A stretch of 64,000 bases of DNA, taken from Ectocarpus siliculosus. Lineage: Eukaryota; Sar; Phaeophyceae; Ectocarpales; Ectocarpaceae. The stretch lies in the NCBI GenBank assembly GCA_000310025.1, contig FN649752.1:735550-799549 (forward strand), read 5' to 3'. The notes under the pieces were generated by a model that searched no databases, was not told the DNA's origin, and saw only the letters and a program-made list of their open reading frames with translations. The translations under genes were made by a program, and so were the position numbers. Below, one piece after another: positions 60,001 through 64,000 of the stretch (positions are counted from its first letter, which is position 1; each line of letters begins with the position of its first letter).

Positions 60001-62755
60001 GTGGGATGAAGTGGTAGGCAGCAACATGGGCGAGGCTTGCACATGCGGCTAACAGTGAGGGTGCGACGAGCGAGGCTGACGGGCCAGACGAGGAACGCCC
60101 CTTCTCTTCTACGCACAGAGTCATCCTAAACTCGGCTGAAATGTGTCATATACGTGATAGAGTTTTCCAGTGGAGGCTGCGTCTCACCAGCATCTTCGTT
60201 CGGCGTAGCTGATGCTCTCGCGCCCCATCTTCAGTGTCTTTGATGGTGCGATGGTGCTCAGCCGCCAACACACTGGCGGCTTCCCGCTGCGCGTGCTCCC
60301 TTGCAATGGCAACCTCCGCACTGACGTTGGCCGCTCTGCTAGGATTCTCAACCGTTTCGGTAGCCTCCTCTGCCTCTTTCTCCATCACCTCAGGTCGTGC
60401 AGCCCTAACCGCAGCTGTGGCGACGGCGGAGGTCCCTTCGGCAGTAGACAGCGACGCGGCGAGGCAAAGGCGGCTCCAACCGCGGAAAATTAAGCGCTTT
60501 GCTCTGTCCCGGCAAACGCGGCCCATCTGAGAAAGACGGACAACATGCGAGTGGCAGCAGGGTCTATGGACGAAGTTGCTTCGTTTCGAAACGAACCACA
60601 TCGCGAATCCAACTAAGAACATGAACCAGACAAAACGTCAGCGGTGAGCTGCATCGCCCAGTTGCCGAATTGGTAGCGGTAGGTTTCACATGGCACTTGT
60701 GTGTACCACTCGGCCGTGTAGCATAAATACCGCCACAAGACTCGAACTTAGCATGCTGATTCGGACAAAACTGGCTGCACATATGCACACATGCCTACTA
60801 GACAACCGTAACTCGAAAACGTCTCACAATTTTCACCCCTTGCTCCTGTCGACCTATCTCATTGTCGTTTCTCTGCCGTTGGACTGTGTGTTCAAGAGCA
60901 GAATCTCGAGTGACTTTGCTCATCTCGCTCTCGGTATCCCCGGGGCCTGAAGCTGTGGACCGCGTGGTCGTCGCCGAACGAATACCCCCCCCCGTGGAAA
61001 CACGCCACAAACGGACCCATGCCCTTGTCAAAGCTTCCCTTGTGCGCTCCCTCGTGACGCGAACAACCTGGGTGGAGGTTTCGAGGTGGGCATGCTTCAA
61101 GTTTTATCCCCAGAAATAGCAAAAATATTGCCAAAGGAAAACGCTGATTCTCTCTCGGTGTCGCCTGTCGCCTGTTCTGCACTTGGTGGGTTTAATTCCA
61201 GAAAGCGATGGCGACCTGATCTACAGCTCTTCGACTCTACACAATCCCGGTACGCACGACCCAGCAGAATAGTTTCTCTCTCTCGTTTGTCTCACCAATC
61301 GTCGTAGGATGTTCTGCCTAAGCGACCCCCCTCTAGGAGTCCCGCTTGCATTTTTTGAATCATTGAGGGATGCAGAGTATCCAACGGCGGCGCCGTGCGA
61401 AGGGGCGGAAGCGAGGGCCTGGAGTTGAAGTTTTTCCCTCTCGGCGTGTATGTTGGACACCTCAAGGTATGACAGGTGCCCGGCCAAGACTTGGTTTAAC
61501 CGACGCATGTGATCGGAGGTCAGCCGCCGCTCGTGATCCAAGTCGTGTTGCTGCTGCCCTGTGAGAAAGTACTGCCAAGTGAAAGTGATCATGGGACAGG
61601 ACCAACGCAAACGAATGAGTCAGGCTGCTGGCAGTGGAGCGAAGGGTGAAACTGAGCAAGTTATATTTCTACGACGGTGGTTGGAAATGTGCGAGCAGGT
61701 AGAACACCTCCTACAGCAGTTTTTACATTTTTACAGTACACGCTAACGAGTCACTCAGGTACGTACAGACACCAAGAGGCAGACTTGTCCAATTGCAACC
61801 AGCTCACCTCTCTGATCACCCCTATCGCTGGGAGTGGGCCGGAAGGTATGAGAGGTGGTGCGGGTAGCCCACCGGAAGACACTTCGCTGACAATAGAGGC
61901 AGATTCGCCAAGACCACTGCTTCGTACCGTCTCGCTGCCACTCACGCTCAGATCGTCTCCGTTTGTATGTATCCCACCCCCACGGCTGCCGTAGTCGCTC
62001 CCATTCCCACGGCTTTCAGTTTCTCCGCCAAATCTTTCGCCGCCCCTTGAAAATCCGCTAAACGATGCCGCATCCCCGATCCCCGTCGACATCCGCCGGC
62101 TCGATCCCGATACCCTTGGAACACCACGGTACTCTCGTGGCGAGCGGGTTGTTGCTCCTCCTCGTTGCGATGAATAATGCGCAGGGCTTGGTTGAGAAGC
62201 TTCCCACTCAGTTTCCTCTCCACCAGCGCTTTGATCACGGAACAGCGGCCAGCTACTGTTGAGACGGTCCTGGTGCGATGGCCTCCGCTCTTGAGAAGGG
62301 TGCCCGTCTGTCGCGGCGTTCCTCGGGCGTTGGCGAATTGTGTCTCTGCCTCCTGTAACCTCCAACGGTGGAGCAACACCAACGACGACGTTGTCACCAT
62401 ACCGGATGAATTCCTTATCTGCCGTCTGGTCCTCACCTTCGCACGGCAGCAGGTCTGAGCTTCTCCGCGACTCGCTCAAAGGCGTGAGCCTTCCCGCATC
62501 GCGCATCGACGACGATGACCGTTGCTGCCGGCTACTCCGGTCGAGAAAGCCGCCACCTCCACTTGATGCGTCTGTCGCTGGTGGAGACAAATCGACGCTG
62601 TCTAGCGCCGCACTGCTAGAATACTGGCTACTGGCGTGTTCCGGTGGCCCCTGGGTCGAGAAGGACAGCATGCTGCCGAACGCTGACCCTTGCTCGCGTG
62701 CACTGCTGCCATGTTCGGGCGAGGACAGGGAATCAGCCGATACATCTGAATCCAT
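35675..62755 (-). CDS. giant FRxW-motif repeat / coiled-coil protein gene (about 37 exons)
   Basis: The gene has two N-terminal exons (62755-61808, 61553-61296), 31 repeat exons (61067 down to 39673) and four C-terminal exons (39023-38680, 37964-37854, 36799-36607, 36256-35675, stop). Every repeat exon is phase 0-0, giving about 3,900 residues. Each repeat begins (I/V)xRVCxxRxRxLxFRxWxR, with Trp at residue 17 in 30 of 31 exons (residue 16 in 42141-41797), followed by LCxHAASL and an Ala/Glu/Arg-rich helix. A Phe-x-x-Trp motif in a helix resembles centrin-binding Sfi1-type repeats, but the spacing (77-116 residues) is much longer, so a centrosomal or cytoskeletal scaffold role is only a guess. 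No signal peptide is visible. Joining the C-terminal exons requires a less usual donor at 38680 (see findings). It could be two genes rather than one. Confidence 0.68.
39673..45425 (-). repeat. homogeneous tandem exon block (class A, 11 copies)
   Basis: Eleven exons, mostly 348 bp (116 codons): 45425-45078, 44858-44511, 44315-43968, 43755-43441 (105 codons), 43237-42890, 42686-42339, 42141-41797 (115), 41598-41251, 41025-40678, 40450-40166 (95), 40020-39673. Unit spacing is about 545 bp. Each has the Trp motif (ALMFRGWSRLCLHAASLSAA), then AARAEAMEKEAKAAADKAEA and EVAEAREKAQREAARGSELA, and ends REHQLRRLKML before GTGAGA. Exons and the roughly 200-bp introns are highly similar, indicating recent expansion or gene conversion. 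The short copies have clean in-frame deletions in the helical part. Confidence 0.9.
48241..49191 (-). other. intron with scar of a lost class C exon
   Basis: This 951-bp interval separates D (49464-49192) from B (48240-47977), where the period-3 order predicts a C exon. Around 48,880 the DNA passes directly from sequence like that found left of other C exons (GGCTGTGTGGTGGTC) to sequence like that found right of them (TTGAAAC, CTCAACGTGAGA, GGCGGGGTCGG). The exon itself is absent. I see no other coding signal in the interval. Confidence 0.6.
49465..50591 (-). other. intron where a class B exon is missing
   Basis: This 1127-bp interval lies between C (50888-50592) and D (49464-49192), where a B exon is expected. 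Shared intron landmarks are present, such as CTGCCCAGGATACCCAACGA at 49907-49926 (compare about 54229-54248) and the GTATATACTAA stretch near 50,050, but no RSWGRL-coding segment lies between them. No other gene is seen. Confidence 0.5.
58702..61067 (-). repeat. diverged 5' repeat exons (class A-like)
   Basis: Five exons read 5' to 3' as 61067-60837 (77 codons), 60526-60188 (113), 59964-59719 (82), 59571-59287 (95) and 59043-58702 (114). They share the Trp-17 motif: EALTRAWVRLW, RLIFRGWSRLC, ASMFCGWNRLY, SLMFRGWSRLC, ALLFRGWSRLC. The first is the most diverged member of the whole set and retains little beyond the motif. Lengths vary through in-frame loss of parts of the Ala-rich helix. Low similarity suggests these are the oldest copies. 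Confidence 0.75.
61296..62755 (-). CDS. N-terminal exons of the FRxW repeat protein
   Basis: The first coding exon (62755-61808, 316 codons) starts MDSDVSADSLSSPEHGSS and is Ser/Gly/Arg-rich and disordered. An in-frame TAG lies just upstream, supporting this ATG. The donor is GAG|GTGAGC, phase 0. The second exon (61553-61296, 86 codons) is helical: HERRLTSDHMRRLNQVLAGH then LEVSNIHAEREKLQLQAL, ending RQNILRRL|GTGAGA. Its acceptor region has CAG-GG-CAG-CAG in tandem; starts at 61553 or 61550 keep phase 0 with exon 1, while the most upstream CAG does not. Confidence 0.68.
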
Positions 62756-64000
62756 CTCCTACGTTGCCGCACAGAGGGCTCTCTATCGTTCAACCTTCTT
62801 GGCGATCCTGTATGTGATCCTGAGTATCGATGTCCCTACTCTCAGACACGAGCATGCACCGCGTGCATCGTCACGCGCGACCGAGGCACTCGTTGTACTG
62901 CCTGTAGCCGATCTTTGAGGTCCGGGCGATGAGGGCGTCGATCGCTATTCCAGGGCCTGGTTTTGGCCTAACCTCAGCCGCGCTGTTTATTAGGTGCCAT
63001 TGCGTAGGCTGTAAACAGGAGTGTGTAGGGTGTAGATGTTCGGTTGGGAAAGTTGAGGGCCACCGGTGGCTGGCTGGTGGCAGTGGCTGGTAAGTAAGAC
63101 GCCCCAGGGGTAAAGATCGCTGGGGGTTGCGTAGAATCGACCAGTGGGTCGGTCAGGGGGGGCAAGGTACCAAAACAAATGTGGTTGTGTGCCCCCCGTA
63201 ACATGCACTTGCGAGGCTTTGTTTGTTTACCCACCGTAGCTGTCTACCCTGCGGCCCTGCGCTCTTTCTCTCTTTCTCTGACCATGTGGCGATCAACATG
63301 GCAACCGTGCGTTCGATTGATGGCAGCTCGAGGTTCGTTAAAACTACGTTGCAATGTTGTTGCAGTTCGAGAAGCGAGTGCCTCCGCGTCGGAGTTTAGT
63401 TCAATTCCAAGTTGACGTTGGTCACGCCGCACACGCCGCACACGCGCCGCAGGTCCCTCCAGCAGGCTTGGCTCCCCTACAAGACCAGCTAGGCTTCTGT
63501 CGGGACAGGCTGACTCTCTTACGGGAACACCCACTGCTTGCAAAGCGCCCAGGATTGGTGTACGGGTGAGAGCGCCCAGCGCCTGAAGTGATCCACAGCT
63601 GCTAGACGCATGCAATACCGCGGAGATTGTTGTCAGTACACCTTTGCAGTGGACGTAATGAGTGTCACACAGATCTTTGGTTCACGCTTCGCCATCGTGT
63701 GCTTAGCTTGCAAAAACTATGCATATGTGTAGCTGTTCTGATAGCGAAGTCTATGTGTCCCCTTTGTATACGCATATTTTGTCCCAGCAGTCAGTGTTGA
63801 TCGAACCTACAACACTCCGTGAGGTACGCATACATGTTTGCGGACCATCTCTACTACTGTACAGTACTTTACGGACCATTGCTATGCGCATATCTCTCTC
63901 CCTCAGGGTCGACATCTCTCGGCTGTACCAGACCAACACACCACCACACGTCCAACACACTTGGCCCATTGACTGATCAATACGCCCCACTCCAACGTAC
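62756..64000. other. upstream region of the FRxW repeat gene
   Basis: This 1.2 kb precedes the ATG at 62755 and should hold its promoter and 5' leader. I see no clear TATA box. An open frame on the minus strand (63615-63244) is noted separately. Beyond 63620 the sequence has no exon-like composition. Confidence 0.45.
63244..63615 (-). CDS. doubtful 123-codon open frame, possible upstream exon
   Basis: The translation contains a moderately protein-like, basic stretch (RRDQRQLGIELNSDAEALAS, then RTATTLQRSFNEPRAAINRT), unlike random frames nearby. It could be a coding exon of the giant minus-strand gene upstream of 62755, or part of another gene. However, the 62755 ATG has an in-frame stop just before it, and I cannot identify a donor that clearly joins the two. 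I do not recognise a family. Confidence 0.2.
   Translation of the reverse strand: MHASSSCGSLQALGALTRTPILGALQAVGVPVRESACPDRSLAGLVGEPSLLEGPAARVRRVRRDQRQLGIELNSDAEALASRTATTLQRSFNEPRAAINRTHGCHVDRHMVREREKERRAAG

Noticed and set aside
60660-60760. tRNA-like pieces (GGCCGAGTGGT on the minus strand; GTTCGAGTC)
   Set aside because: The A-box-like and B-box-like pieces are in the wrong order and spacing, and no cloverleaf can be drawn.
1-64000. Mobile or viral element as the source of the tandem arrays
   Set aside because: The repeats are exon-intron units of host-type genes. No terminal repeats, integrase, reverse transcriptase, capsid or transposase signatures were seen anywhere.

Overview
This looks like nuclear DNA of a photosynthetic stramenopile, most likely a brown alga of the Ectocarpus type (inference). 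The reasons are G+C-rich coding exons separated by spliceosomal introns of roughly 200-1000 bp, genes packed head-to-head and tail-to-tail, and a plastid-type leader with an ASAF-like motif. I saw no rRNA, CRISPR, convincing tRNA, bacterial operon or recognisable transposon. Gene models below were built by hand from splice signals, reading-frame phase and protein resemblance, with no transcript evidence.

Layout. (1) 1-19030, plus strand: the 3' part of a very large gene encoding an acidic, low-complexity Ala/Val/Pro/Ser/Glu-rich protein. It consists of tandemly duplicated exons (thirteen copies, the first partial) followed by three unique exons and a stop at 19028-19030. (2) 19031-22381: intergenic, between two convergent genes. 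(3) 22382-30234, minus strand: a nine-exon gene for a TBC-domain RabGAP of about 1322 residues with both catalytic fingers. (4) 30235-31631: shared upstream region of two divergent genes. (5) 31632-34575, plus strand: a six-exon gene for a 299-residue TPR-like protein with a probable bipartite plastid leader. (6) 34576-35674: intergenic, convergent. (7) 35675-62755, minus strand: a second giant gene of about 37 exons and 3.9k residues. It has a disordered N-terminus, 31 repeat exons that each carry one R-x-L-x-F-R-x-W-type motif followed by an Ala-rich helix, and a coiled-coil C-terminus. (8) 62756-64000: upstream DNA with one doubtful open frame.

The main discovery is that two unrelated giant genes in the same 64 kb were both built by tandem duplication of exons whose ends lie exactly between codons (phase 0-0), so copies can be gained, lost or skipped without a frameshift. 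In the minus-strand gene the repeats come in four classes. Three of them (C, B, D) form a period-3 higher-order array in which two positions have lost an exon while flanking intron DNA remains. In the plus-strand gene, 825-bp and 1230-bp exons alternate in a dimer of about 2.68 kb, with one visible recombinant exon and two introns that use a GC donor.

No operon-like cooperation among the four genes is implied. The RabGAP (membrane traffic), the plastid TPR protein and the two giant repeat proteins appear to be independent neighbours.
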